64,000 nt of DNA from Solirubrobacter sp963848475 (lineage in GTDB: Bacteria; Actinomycetota; Thermoleophilia; Solirubrobacterales; Solirubrobacteraceae), in NCBI GenBank assembly GCA_963848475.1, contig CAWKDW010000020.1, positions 496,001 to 560,000 of the forward strand, given 5' to 3'. The stretch's first letter is position 1. Each line of letters begins with the position of its first letter. The position numbers and the translations under genes are program-made. Under the pieces are notes generated by a model. The model saw only the letters and a list, made by a program, of their open reading frames with translations. It was not told the DNA's origin and ran no database searches. This document shows positions 46,500 to 55,287 of the stretch, piece after piece.

Positions 46500-47991
46500 A
46501 CTACTGGGAAAGTGAGGACCTGACCCGCCGCGCCGCGCTCACGCGTGGTTTCGGCGGCGATCGCCCTGGTGTGCTCGTTCAACTTCGATCCAAGGCCGGC
46601 ACGCAGCGGCAAGCGGACGTCGGCGTACGTGCGCTCGGCGTCCTCGACGCCGTTCGAGCCGTTCCAGCGCGACGTGCCGATCCTGCCGGTGGCGACGCCG
46701 GTGTCGAGCCACGAAGCAAGCTCGAGCAGTACGTGATCACGATGAAGCCCGGGACGGCGGACATCCTGCCCGGGCTCGAGACGCCGATCCTCGGCTTACA
46801 ACGGGCTCTATCCCGGGCCGACGATCAAGGCCACGCGCGGTCGCGAGGTCGCAGGTCCGGCAGATCAACCAGTGGCGGGCGCGATCTGAACGTCCACCTG
46901 CACGGCGGCGTCACGCCGGCCGAGTTCGACGGCCATCCGCACGACGCGATCCCCGACGGGACGGAGACGGCTCTACAAGTACCCCAACCCGGCGCGCTCG
47001 GCGACGCTGTGGTACCACGACCATGCGCACGGCGAGACGCATCTGACGCTGTTCGCGGGGATGGCGGGCTTCTACATCCTCGACGACCAGAACGACCACG
47101 ACGCTCGAGTCTGCCGCAGGGGCGACTACGACATCCCGCTGATGATCCAGGACCGCTCGTTCAACGCCGACGGGTCCTTCCGTTACCGGTTCGACCTCGA
47201 CCGCGGCTTCCGTGGGGACACGATCCTGGTCAACGGCGCGGTGGCGCCGCGGATGAAGGTCGAGCGGCGCCTGTACCGGCTGCGCTTCCTCAACGCCTCC
47301 AACGCGCGCGCCTACACCCTCGAGGTTGGGCAACAGCCGCAAGATGGTGCAGATCGGCTCCGACGGCGGCCTGCTGCCGGGCGCCGGTGAACCGCGCACC
47401 TCGATTCCGATGGAGCCGGCGGAGCGCGTCGACGTGATCGTCGACTTCCGCCAGTTCGGCGTCGGCTCGAAGGTGATCCTGCACAACACCGTCGGCGAGG
47501 CCTCGACCACAGCGGTGATGCGCTTCGATGTCGTCAAGGGCGGCGCCGAGGAGGCGCGGATCCCGAAGCGGCTGGCCGAGGAGGAGGAGATCCCCGAGGT
47601 CAACATGGAGCGCGCGTGGCCGCTGACCTTCCAGGGCGTCGGCCGGGCGGCGGGTCGGTGTGGCAGATCGCCGGCGGCGGGTTCTAGTGAGATGCGCATC
47701 GACGCGCGCCCACGCCTCGGCTCGACCGAGCTGTGGACCTGGGTCAATCAGTCCTCGCGCACGCACCCGATGCACCTGCACGGCTACCACTTCCGGGTCG
47801 TCAGCGTCAACGGCGAAGCTGCCGCATCCCGGGCGACGCGGGCTGGAAGGACACGGTCGCGGTCTATCCGCAACCAGACCGTGGTCGTGCGTCCGTACTT
47901 CGACTACTACACCGGCGTCTACGTCTTCCACTGCCACGCCGCGGAGCACGGCGACATGTCGATGATGGGCCAGATGGAGGTGGCGGCATGA
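46496..47991 (+). pseudogene. Multicopper oxidase (CotA/bilirubin oxidase-like), multiply frameshifted
   Basis: All four copper-binding blocks can be read, but in different frames: LNVHLHGGV (near 46890), TLWYHDHAHGETHL (near 47020), THPMHLHGYHFRV (near 47765) and YVFHCHAAEHGDMSMM (near 47930). Intervening segments YVITMKPGTADILPGLETPI, LMIQDRSFNADGSF and ILVNGAVAPRMKVE match this laccase-like family. At least six one-base shifts are needed. Whether the gene is truly dead or the read is poor cannot be decided from one sequence. If functional it would oxidise metals or phenolics outside the cell, taking electrons from neighbouring cupredoxins. Confidence 0.75.
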
Positions 47992-48786
47992 TCCGCCGCG
48001 CGCTCCTCGGCGCCGGTCTTGCGCGGCCGTCCTTGCGCCGCAGCCGCGAGCGCGGCGGTGACGCGGCCGATCCAGGCCTTCGACACCCCGACCTTCAACA
48101 CGATCTGGACGCCGCGCAACGTCCCCGCGCAGGTCGGCGACACGATCGAATGGCGGCTGACCCAGCCCGGCAACCCGAACGCGGCGACGCACGACATCTG
48201 GCTCGTCGCGCCGGGTGGAGAGCCTCAGCAGCTCGGGGCCAGCTACCTCGGCCCGAAGGCGACGTCGGACGTCACCCAGACGGGCACCTACCTGTTCTAC
48301 TGCTCGATCCACGGTGGCCTCGCCGCGGGTGGGATGAACGGCCAGGTCGTCGTCGGCACGGCCGACCCCGGGCCGCCGGTCGATCCGGGGACGCCGTGGA
48401 CCGATCCCGACTGGGTCGACCCCGAGGATCCCAACGGGCCGCAGGCCCTGCCCAACACGACCACCGCGCCGACGATCTTCGAAGAAGGCGACACCACCGC
48501 CCCCACCGTCGACCTCATCGGCGTCAAGACCACCGACAACGACGCCGCCAAGGTCAAGGTCAACGTCAGCGAGGCCGGCACCCTGACCGTTCGCCTGAAG
48601 AAGGGCAAGCGGGTCGTCGCCACCGAACGCGTGGCCATCAACGCCGGCAAGGTCACCGTCTCGATCAAACCCCCCAAACGCCTGCGCGACCGGCCGCGCC
48701 GCTACCGCCTCCAAGTCTGGGCCACCGACATGGCCGAAATCGACTCCGAGATCCACTCCGTCTGGGTCACCATCGGCCACAGCTGA
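47988..48786 (+). CDS. Secreted plastocyanin-like cupredoxin with C-terminal beta domain (frameshift in signal region)
   Basis: ATG 47988 overlaps the oxidase stop; the start MIRRALLGAGL is in one frame and the body in another from about 48040. The cupredoxin domain has THDIWLV (first His) and YLFYCSIHGGLAAGGM (Cys, His, Met) after VGDTIEWRLTQPGNPN. An acidic Pro-rich linker leads to a C-terminal fibronectin-like segment (KVKVNVSEAGTLTVRLKKGKRVVATERV). Probably the electron partner of the adjacent multicopper oxidase. Confidence 0.8.
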
Positions 48787-48792
48787 GCGCGA

Positions 48793-49650
48793 TCAGCTCC
48801 CGATCTCGGTGCGGACGTCGAGCAATTCGGGGAAGAACGTCAGATCAAGCGCGGCACGCAGGAAGCCCACTCCTGAGGAGCCTCCGGTGCCGCGCTTGTA
48901 GCCGATGATCCGCTGCACGGTCTTCATGTGGCGGAAGCGCCAGAGCTGGAAGCTCTCCTCGACGTCGACCAGCTCCTCACAGAGCTGGTAGGAGGACCAG
49001 TCGCCCTCAGGGTCGTCGTAGATCGCCTTGATCGCGGGGATCAGGTCCTCGCGGCGACGGTGCGGCTCGGAGAAGTCGCGCTCGACGCAATCAGCCGGGA
49101 TCGCGTACCCGCGACGTGCCAGATGGCGCAGGAACTCGTCGTAGAGGCTCGGAGCCTCGAGCACCGCTCGCAGCCGCTCCTGGTCCTCCGGCGAATGGCG
49201 GAAGATCGGCAGCATGTCGCGGTTCTTGTTGCCCAGCTGGAACTCGATGATCCGGTACTGGAGCGACTGGAACCCGGATGCCGGCCCGAGCACGTCGCGG
49301 AACTTGACGTACTCGCTCGGCGTGAGGGTCGCCAGCACGCCCCACTGCTCGAAGAGCTGCCGCTGGATCTGCTTGACGCGCGCCAGGCCCTTCTGGGCCG
49401 GCCCGAGGTCGTCGGCCGCGAGGTGCGTGAGCACGGCGTCGAGCTCATGGATGATCAGCCGCATCCAGAGCTCGGACGTCTGGTGCTGGATGATGAACAG
49501 CAGCTCGTCGTGGTGCTCGGGGTCGCTGAGCGGGTGCTGGGCGCCGAGCAGCCGCTCCAGGTCCAGATAGCCCGCGTACGTCAGCCGCCCGCGCAGATCG
49601 CGGGTGACGCCCTCCTCGACGCTGCGGCGGTTCTCCTCCGAGCCGCTCAC
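48793..49650 (-). CDS. kynA: Tryptophan 2,3-dioxygenase
   Basis: A 285-residue haem dioxygenase of normal length. Features are LTYAGYLDLERLL, HHDELLFIIQHQTSELWMRLIIHEL (substrate-pocket His/Phe region), LTPSEYVKFRDVLGPASGFQSLQYRIIEFQLGNK, and the haem-ligand histidine in LWRFRHMKTVQRIIGYKRGTGGSSGVGFL. It opens the indole ring of tryptophan to N-formylkynurenine, the route to anthranilate. GTG 49650 overlaps the stop of the acyltransferase gene upstream. Other kyn genes are not in the window. Confidence 0.95.
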   Translation of the reverse strand: MSGSEENRRSVEEGVTRDLRGRLTYAGYLDLERLLGAQHPLSDPEHHDELLFIIQHQTSELWMRLIIHELDAVLTHLAADDLGPAQKGLARVKQIQRQLFEQWGVLATLTPSEYVKFRDVLGPASGFQSLQYRIIEFQLGNKNRDMLPIFRHSPEDQERLRAVLEAPSLYDEFLRHLARRGYAIPADCVERDFSEPHRRREDLIPAIKAIYDDPEGDWSSYQLCEELVDVEESFQLWRFRHMKTVQRIIGYKRGTGGSSGVGFLRAALDLTFFPELLDVRTEIGS

Positions 49651-51075
49651 GGTTCGAGCGCTTTGAGTTCCTCGCGCATGTAGTCCATCAACGTATCGAC
49701 GTCGGGCATCTGGTCGCGGTCCGCGACGAGGCCGAAGTCCATGTGGCCCATGTAGCTCATGACGGTGATGTTGAGCCCCATGCCGTCGGTGATCACGGAC
49801 ACCGGATAGTTGGCCTCCAGGCGCGCGCCGGCCATGTAGAGCGGGAACTGCGGGCCGGGGACGTTGGAGATGACGAGGTTCCAGGTCGGGCGTCCCGGGC
49901 GCGAGGTCGAGAACCCGAACGTCAGCCGTGCCGCGCGGGCGAAGACCGCGGGCGGGATGAAGTTGTTGGCGTCCTGCAGCAGCTCGGCCGGCAGCGCGCC
50001 CTTGCGCTCCTTCATCTCCGAGAGCGCCTCGTGGGTCTTGCGCAGGCGCTCGACCGGGTCCGGCTCGTCGGTGTACAGCGGCGCGGCCATCAGCAGGATC
50101 CGGTTGCCGTAGGTGCCGAACTGCTCGCCCGTGCGCACCGACACCGGCACCTGCGCCACCAGCGGCGTCTCCGGTAGGTCGTCGTGCTCGATCAGCCAGC
50201 GGCGCACGGCGCCGGCGCAGACCGAGACGACGACGTCGTTGACGGTCGCGCCGTGCGTGTTCTTGGCCGCCTTGAAGTCGGCGAGGTCCATCTGACCGAA
50301 GACGAAGCGCCGGTGCGGCGAGACGCGGCCGTTGAAGACCGTCTTCGGCGCGGTCAGGTCGGGGCGCTCGACGCCGTCGCGGCGCAGCAGGCCGCCCAGC
50401 TTGCCGAGCGTGCTCGCGCCGGGGAAGATCCCGAACGGCGTGTCCTCGATGTTCGGGATCGCCTTGGGCAGCGCGCGCAGCATCCGCACCGGATAGCGGG
50501 GGAGACCGAGCATCCCGAGCGTGAACATCTGAAAGGTCGACGGCGGCGGGTCGGCGAGGTCGTCCTCGCCCGGCGGCGGCACCTCGCGCCCCTCAGGCGT
50601 CAGGTCCAGCAGCAAGGCCATGATCTCGGCGCCCGACAGCCCGTCGATGACGGCATGGTGGATCTTCGTCAGCACCGAGATCAGGCCGGACTCGTGGCCC
50701 TCGATGACGTAGATCTCCCACAGCGGCCGCGCGCGATCCAGCGGCAGCGACATGATCCGCGCGACCTGGTTGGCGAGCTGCTCGTCGGTCCCGGGCGACG
50801 CGAGCGCCATCTCGCGCACGTGGTAGCCGAGGTCGATCTCGGCCTCCTCGACCCAGTAGGGATGGTCGAGCCCGAACGGCACCTCGGCCAGGCGCCAGCG
50901 CAGCGGCGGCAGCTGGGCCGCGCGCTCCTCGATCAAGCCGCGTGACCTGATCGCGGCCGAAGATGCCGTTCGGCGCGGTGGTCGCGTCGAGCATCGCCAG
51001 GCTGCCGACGTGGCCGGTTTGGCGCGCGTTCTCCAGGGCCAGAAACTGCGCGTCGAGGCTGGTGAGCTGCCGCAT
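49647..51075 (-). CDS. Wax ester synthase/diacylglycerol O-acyltransferase (WS/DGAT) (one frameshift)
   Basis: About 475 residues. It begins MRQLTSLDAQFLALEN and carries the catalytic HHxxxDG as KIHHAVIDGLSGAE. FGTYGNRILLMAAPLYTDEPDPVERL and NLVISNVPGPQFPLYMAGA are the conserved C-terminal blocks. It esterifies acyl-CoA to fatty alcohol or diacylglycerol for storage lipid. A one-base insertion near 50940 shifts the frame after GRDQVT. It overlaps kynA by 4 bp, an unexpected operon partner. Confidence 0.9.
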
Positions 51076-51135
51076 CCCGCCACCCTATGCGTTGCGGCGC
51101 GCCTCGGCCAACTCAGAAGTGGGAAGGTTCGACTT

Positions 51136-52716
51136 GTGAGCCCCTCCGCCGGAACTCGTCCAGACGCGGCGCAGCTCGTCGATCTCGATGAACTCGCTAC
51201 CGCGTATCACCGCCCGCCCGCCGGTCCCGTCTCGTTCGGGACGTCGGGACACCGCGGGACTTCACTGAAGGGCACCTTCACCGAAGCCCACGTCCTCGCC
51301 ATCAGCGAGGCGATCGTCCGCCACCGCCGCGAGCAAGGCATCGACGGCCCGCTGTTCGTCGCGCGCGACACCCACGCGCTCTCCGAACCGGCCTTCCACA
51401 CCGCGCTCGAGGTCTTCTCGGCACACGGCCTCGAGATACGCGTGGACGCCGACGGCGGCTACACGCCCACGCCGGCGCTCTCGCACGCGATCCTCAGCCA
51501 CAATCGCGCCGACGGGCCACAAGCCGACGGGATCGTGCTGACGCCGTCGCACAACCCGCCTGAGGACGGCGGCTACAAGTACAACCCGCCCAGCGGCGGG
51601 CCGGCCGACACGTCGATCACGAAGGGCATCCAGGACGAGGCCAACCGCCTGATCGACGGCGGGCTCACCGAGATCAAGCGCAGCGAGGCGCGCACGACGC
51701 CGCACGACTACGTCAGCGCCTACGTCTCCGACCTGGAGAACGTGATCGACATCGACGCGATCCGGGCCGCGGGCGTGCGGATCGGCGCCGACCCGCTGGG
51801 CGGCGCCAGCGTCGCGTACTTCCAGGCGATCAGAGATCGGCTCGGGCTCGACCTGACCGTCGTCAACGACGAGGTCGACCCGACGTTCCGCTTCGTCCCG
51901 CTCGATCACGACGGCAAGATCCGGATGGACTGCTCCTCGCCCTACGTCATGAGCGGGCTGATCGAGCTGCGCGACCGCTTCGACGTCGCCGTGGCCTGCG
52001 ACCCGGACGCCGATCGCCACGGCATCGTCGCGCCGAGCACCGGCCTGCTGAACCCCAACCACTATCTCGCGGTCGCGATCAACTACCTCTTCGGCGGCGC
52101 GCGCGACTGGCCGGCGAGCACCGGGATCGGCAAGACGCTCGTGTCGAGCTCGCTGATCGACCTCGTCGCCAAGGACCTCGGCCGGCGGTTGGTCGAGGTC
52201 CCGGTCGGCTTCAAGTGGTTCGTCGAGGGACTGGTCGACGGTTCGCTCGGGTTCGGCGGTGAGGAGAGCGCAGGCGCGTCGTTCCTGCGCCTGGACGGCA
52301 CGCCCTGGTCGACCGACAAGGACGGCATCCTGCTCGCGCTGCTGGCAGCCGAGATCACCGCGAAGACGGGCAGCGACCCGGGCATCGCCTACCAGGGGCT
52401 GACCGCGCGCTTCGGCGCTCCCGCCTACAAGCGCGTCGACTCACCGGTGCAAGCGGCGCAGAAGGCCAAACTCCTCGCGCTCGAGCCGGAGGACATCACC
52501 GCGACCGAGCTCGCCGGCGATCCGATCGAGCGGGTGCTGACGAAGGCACCCGGCAACGACGCCGCGATCGGCGGCGTCAAGGTCGTCTCCGCGAACGGCT
52601 GGTTCGCCGCGCGCCCATCGGGTACGGAGGACATCTACAAGCTCTACGCCGAATCGCTGAAGGGCGAAGAGCACCTCGAGCAGATCATCGCCGACGCACA
52701 GGAGATCCTGGGATGA
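51136..52716 (+). CDS. pgm: Phosphoglucomutase (alpha-D-glucose-specific)
   Basis: A 526-residue alpha-D-phosphohexomutase starting at GTG 51136. The early FGTSGHRGTSLKGTF is typical of the Pgm group. The phosphoserine loop is GIVLTPSHNPPEDGGYKYN, the metal loop ACDPDADRHGIV, the sugar-specificity loop GFGGEESAGASFLR, and the phosphate-binding loop ARPSGTEDIYKLYAES. It interconverts glucose-6-P and glucose-1-P for glycogen synthesis. ATGA overlap with glgC. Confidence 0.95.
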   Translation: MSPSAGTRPDAAQLVDLDELATAYHRPPAGPVSFGTSGHRGTSLKGTFTEAHVLAISEAIVRHRREQGIDGPLFVARDTHALSEPAFHTALEVFSAHGLEIRVDADGGYTPTPALSHAILSHNRADGPQADGIVLTPSHNPPEDGGYKYNPPSGGPADTSITKGIQDEANRLIDGGLTEIKRSEARTTPHDYVSAYVSDLENVIDIDAIRAAGVRIGADPLGGASVAYFQAIRDRLGLDLTVVNDEVDPTFRFVPLDHDGKIRMDCSSPYVMSGLIELRDRFDVAVACDPDADRHGIVAPSTGLLNPNHYLAVAINYLFGGARDWPASTGIGKTLVSSSLIDLVAKDLGRRLVEVPVGFKWFVEGLVDGSLGFGGEESAGASFLRLDGTPWSTDKDGILLALLAAEITAKTGSDPGIAYQGLTARFGAPAYKRVDSPVQAAQKAKLLALEPEDITATELAGDPIERVLTKAPGNDAAIGGVKVVSANGWFAARPSGTEDIYKLYAESLKGEEHLEQIIADAQEILG

Positions 52717-53942
52717 GCAAGATCCTCACGATGGTGCTCGCCGGCGGCGAGGGCAAGCGACTGGCCCCGCTGACCGCCGATCGCGCCAAGCCCGCGGTCC
52801 CGTTCGGCGGCAACTACCGCCTGATCGACTTCGCGCTCTCGAATCTCGTCAACGCGAACTACCACCAGATCGTGGTGCTGACGCAGTACAAGAGCCACAG
52901 CCTCGACAAACACGTCACCACCACCTGGCGGCTCTCGCCGCTGCTGGGCAACTACGTGACGCCGGTGCCGGCGCAGATGCGGCTCGGGCCGCGCTGGTTC
53001 GTCGGGTCGGCCGACGCGATCTTCCAGAACTACAACCTGATCGCCGACGAGCGCCCGGAGCACATCATCGTCTTCGGCGCCGACCACATCTACCGCATGG
53101 ATCCCCGGCAGATGGTCGAGCAGCACATCGCATCCGGCAAGGGCGTGACGGTCGCGGCGCTGCGCACGCCGATCGAGCAGGCCGACCAGTTCGGTGTGAT
53201 CGAGACGGCGGCCAACGGGCGTGACATCGCGGCCTTCCGCGAGAAGCCGTCGGACCCGGTCGGCCTTCCGGACGCGCCCGACCAGGTGTACGCCTCGATG
53301 GGCAACTACGTGTTCTCGACCGAGGCGCTGATCAACACCGTCTCCGCCGACGCCGCCGACGAGACCTCCAAGCACGACCTCGGCGGCAACATCATCCCCG
53401 CGCTGGTGGCCCAGAACGACGCGCAGGTCTACGACTTCGCCGCCAACGAGGTCCCGGGGGCGACCGATCGCGACCGCGGCTACTGGCGCGACGTCGGCAC
53501 GCTCGACGCGTACTACGACGCGCACATGGACCTGATCTCGGTCCACCCGATCTTCAACATGTACAACCACGACTGGCCGATCCACACGTGGCCCGGGATC
53601 ACCCAGCCGGCCAAGTTCATCTTCGACGAGGACGGCCGCCGCGGTCAGGCCCTGGACTCGATGGTCTGCGCGGGCGTGGTCATCTCCGGCGGCACCGTGC
53701 GGCGCTCGATCATCTCGCCGCTGGCGAAGGTGCATTCCTACGCGCTGGTCGAGGACTCGATCATCATGCACGAGGTCGAGATCGCTCGCAGCGCCGTCGT
53801 CCGTCGCGCGATCGTCGACAAGAGCGTGCACATCGGCGAGGGCGTGCAGATCGGCGTCGACCCCGTCAAGGACCGCGAGCGCTTCCACGTCTCCGAAGGC
53901 GGGGTCGTCGTGATCCCCAAGGGCATGCGGGTGACGGAATGA
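52713..53942 (+). CDS. glgC: Glucose-1-phosphate adenylyltransferase
   Basis: A 409-residue ADP-glucose pyrophosphorylase. The nucleotidyltransferase motif is LAGGEGKRLAPLTADRAKPAVPFGGNYRLIDFALSN, with GTADAIFQN replaced by VGSADAIFQNYNL and the substrate site FGADHIYRMD. A left-handed beta-helix C-terminus (AGVVISGGTVRRSIISPLAKV) follows. It makes ADP-glucose, the committed step. Overlaps both neighbours by 4 bp. Confidence 0.96.
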   Translation: MSKILTMVLAGGEGKRLAPLTADRAKPAVPFGGNYRLIDFALSNLVNANYHQIVVLTQYKSHSLDKHVTTTWRLSPLLGNYVTPVPAQMRLGPRWFVGSADAIFQNYNLIADERPEHIIVFGADHIYRMDPRQMVEQHIASGKGVTVAALRTPIEQADQFGVIETAANGRDIAAFREKPSDPVGLPDAPDQVYASMGNYVFSTEALINTVSADAADETSKHDLGGNIIPALVAQNDAQVYDFAANEVPGATDRDRGYWRDVGTLDAYYDAHMDLISVHPIFNMYNHDWPIHTWPGITQPAKFIFDEDGRRGQALDSMVCAGVVISGGTVRRSIISPLAKVHSYALVEDSIIMHEVEIARSAVVRRAIVDKSVHIGEGVQIGVDPVKDRERFHVSEGGVVVIPKGMRVTE

Positions 53943-55126
53943 AGGTCGCGCTGATGACCCGCGAGTACCCGCCGGAGGTCTACGGCGGGGCGGGCGTGCA
54001 CGTCGAGTACCTCGCGCGCGAGCTCGCCGCGTTCGTCGACGTCGACGTCCACTGCTGGGGCGCGGCGCGCGAGAACGCGACGGCCCACGTCTCCTGGGAC
54101 GCGCTGACCGGCGACGCGCCTGAGCTCGCCGCTCTGCGCGCGGTCTCGATCGACCTCACGATGTCCGCGGGCGCCGCCGGCGCCGACGTCGCGCACAGCC
54201 ACACCTGGTACGCGAACTTCGGCGGGCATCTGGCCAAGCTGCTGTGGGGGATCCCGCACGTCGCGACGGTCCACTCGCTGGAGCCGCTGCGACCGTGGAA
54301 GGAGGAGCAGCTCGGCGGCGGCTACCGCCTGTCGAGCTTCTGCGAGCGCACCGCGCTCGAGAACGCGGACGGCGTGATCGCCGTCTCGGAGGGGACGCGC
54401 AAGGACATCCTGCGCGTCTATCCCGCGATCGACCCCGACCGCGTGCACGTGATCTACAACGGCATCGACACCGCGGAGTACACGCCCGATCCCGGCACCG
54501 ACGTGCTCGAGCGCATCGGGATCGACCCCGGCAAGCCGTCGGTCGTCTTCGTCGGCCGGATCACCCGCCAGAAGGGCGTCCAGTACCTGCTCGAAGCCGC
54601 CAAGGCGTTCGACCCGAGCGCGCAGCTCGTGCTGTGCGCCGGTTCGGCCGACACGCCCGAGCTCGGCGCCGAGGTCGCGCGCCGCGTCGATGAGCTCAAG
54701 GCCACCCGCGAGGGTGTGTTCTGGGTCGAACAGATGCTGCCCAAGCCCGAGGTCATCCAGATCCTCAGCCACGCGACCGTCTTCGCCTGCCCGTCGATCT
54801 ACGAGCCGCTCGGCATCGTCAACCTCGAGGCGATGGCGTGCGAGGCCGCGGTGGTCGCCACCGCCACCGGCGGCATCGTCGAGGTCGTCGTCGACGACGA
54901 GACCGGGTTCCTGGTCGACATCGAGCCGGGCGACGACGGCACCGGCGCCCCGCGCGATCCGGCGAAGTTCGCCGCCGACTTCGCGGAGCGGGTCAACACC
55001 CTGATCGCCGACCCCGAGCGGGCGGCGAAGTTCGGGAAGGCGGGCCGCCGCCGGGCGGTCGAAGCCTTCGCCTGGCCCGCGATCGCCGAGCAGACGTCGA
55101 ACCTCTATCGCGCGCTTGGCAACTGA
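53939..55126 (+). CDS. glgA: Glycogen synthase, GT4 (actinobacterial) type
   Basis: A 395-residue GT-B glycosyltransferase. It starts MKVALMTREYPPEVYGGAGVHVEYLARELA. The acceptor/donor segments are VVFVGRITRQKGVQYLLEAAK and CPSIYEPLGIVNLEAMACEAAVVATATGG with the Glu-x7-Glu motif of retaining GT4 enzymes. Length and motifs match the Corynebacterium-type GlgA, whose mycobacterial relatives make maltose-1-phosphate (GlgM). Either product is possible. Final gene of pgm-glgC-glgA. Confidence 0.93.
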   Translation: MKVALMTREYPPEVYGGAGVHVEYLARELAAFVDVDVHCWGAARENATAHVSWDALTGDAPELAALRAVSIDLTMSAGAAGADVAHSHTWYANFGGHLAKLLWGIPHVATVHSLEPLRPWKEEQLGGGYRLSSFCERTALENADGVIAVSEGTRKDILRVYPAIDPDRVHVIYNGIDTAEYTPDPGTDVLERIGIDPGKPSVVFVGRITRQKGVQYLLEAAKAFDPSAQLVLCAGSADTPELGAEVARRVDELKATREGVFWVEQMLPKPEVIQILSHATVFACPSIYEPLGIVNLEAMACEAAVVATATGGIVEVVVDDETGFLVDIEPGDDGTGAPRDPAKFAADFAERVNTLIADPERAAKFGKAGRRRAVEAFAWPAIAEQTSNLYRALGN

Positions 55127-55128
55127 CA

Positions 55129-55161
55129 GCGACGTTCACTCTCAGCACCATCACACCGTAG
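55129..55161 (+). pseudogene. Fossil tail of a shared-C-terminal-domain gene
   Basis: Immediately after the glgA stop the bases read ATFTLSTITP and a TAG. This nearly matches the terminal LTFTLSTTxP of the three proteins carrying the shared C-terminal domain. A hairpin follows it, as after the intact copies. No domain is readable upstream, because glgA occupies that place. Best explained as the 3' stub left by a deletion or recombination. Confidence 0.6.
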
Positions 55162-55172
55162 ATTCATGAGAG

Positions 55173-55204
55173 CCGGCCTCGTGGATGAATGTCCACGGGG
55201 CCGG
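55173..55204 (+). terminator. Hairpin downstream of the glycogen operon
   Basis: CCGGCCTCGTGGA, loop TGAATG, TCCACGGGGCCGG: a 13-bp stem with one T-G wobble. Confidence 0.7.
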
Positions 55205-55287
55205 ACTTGACCGTCCGGATAACTCCCCTTAAACATCGTGGTACGTCGGCCCGTGAGGGCCGCCGAGGGTCTAACGAAGGGGACTAC

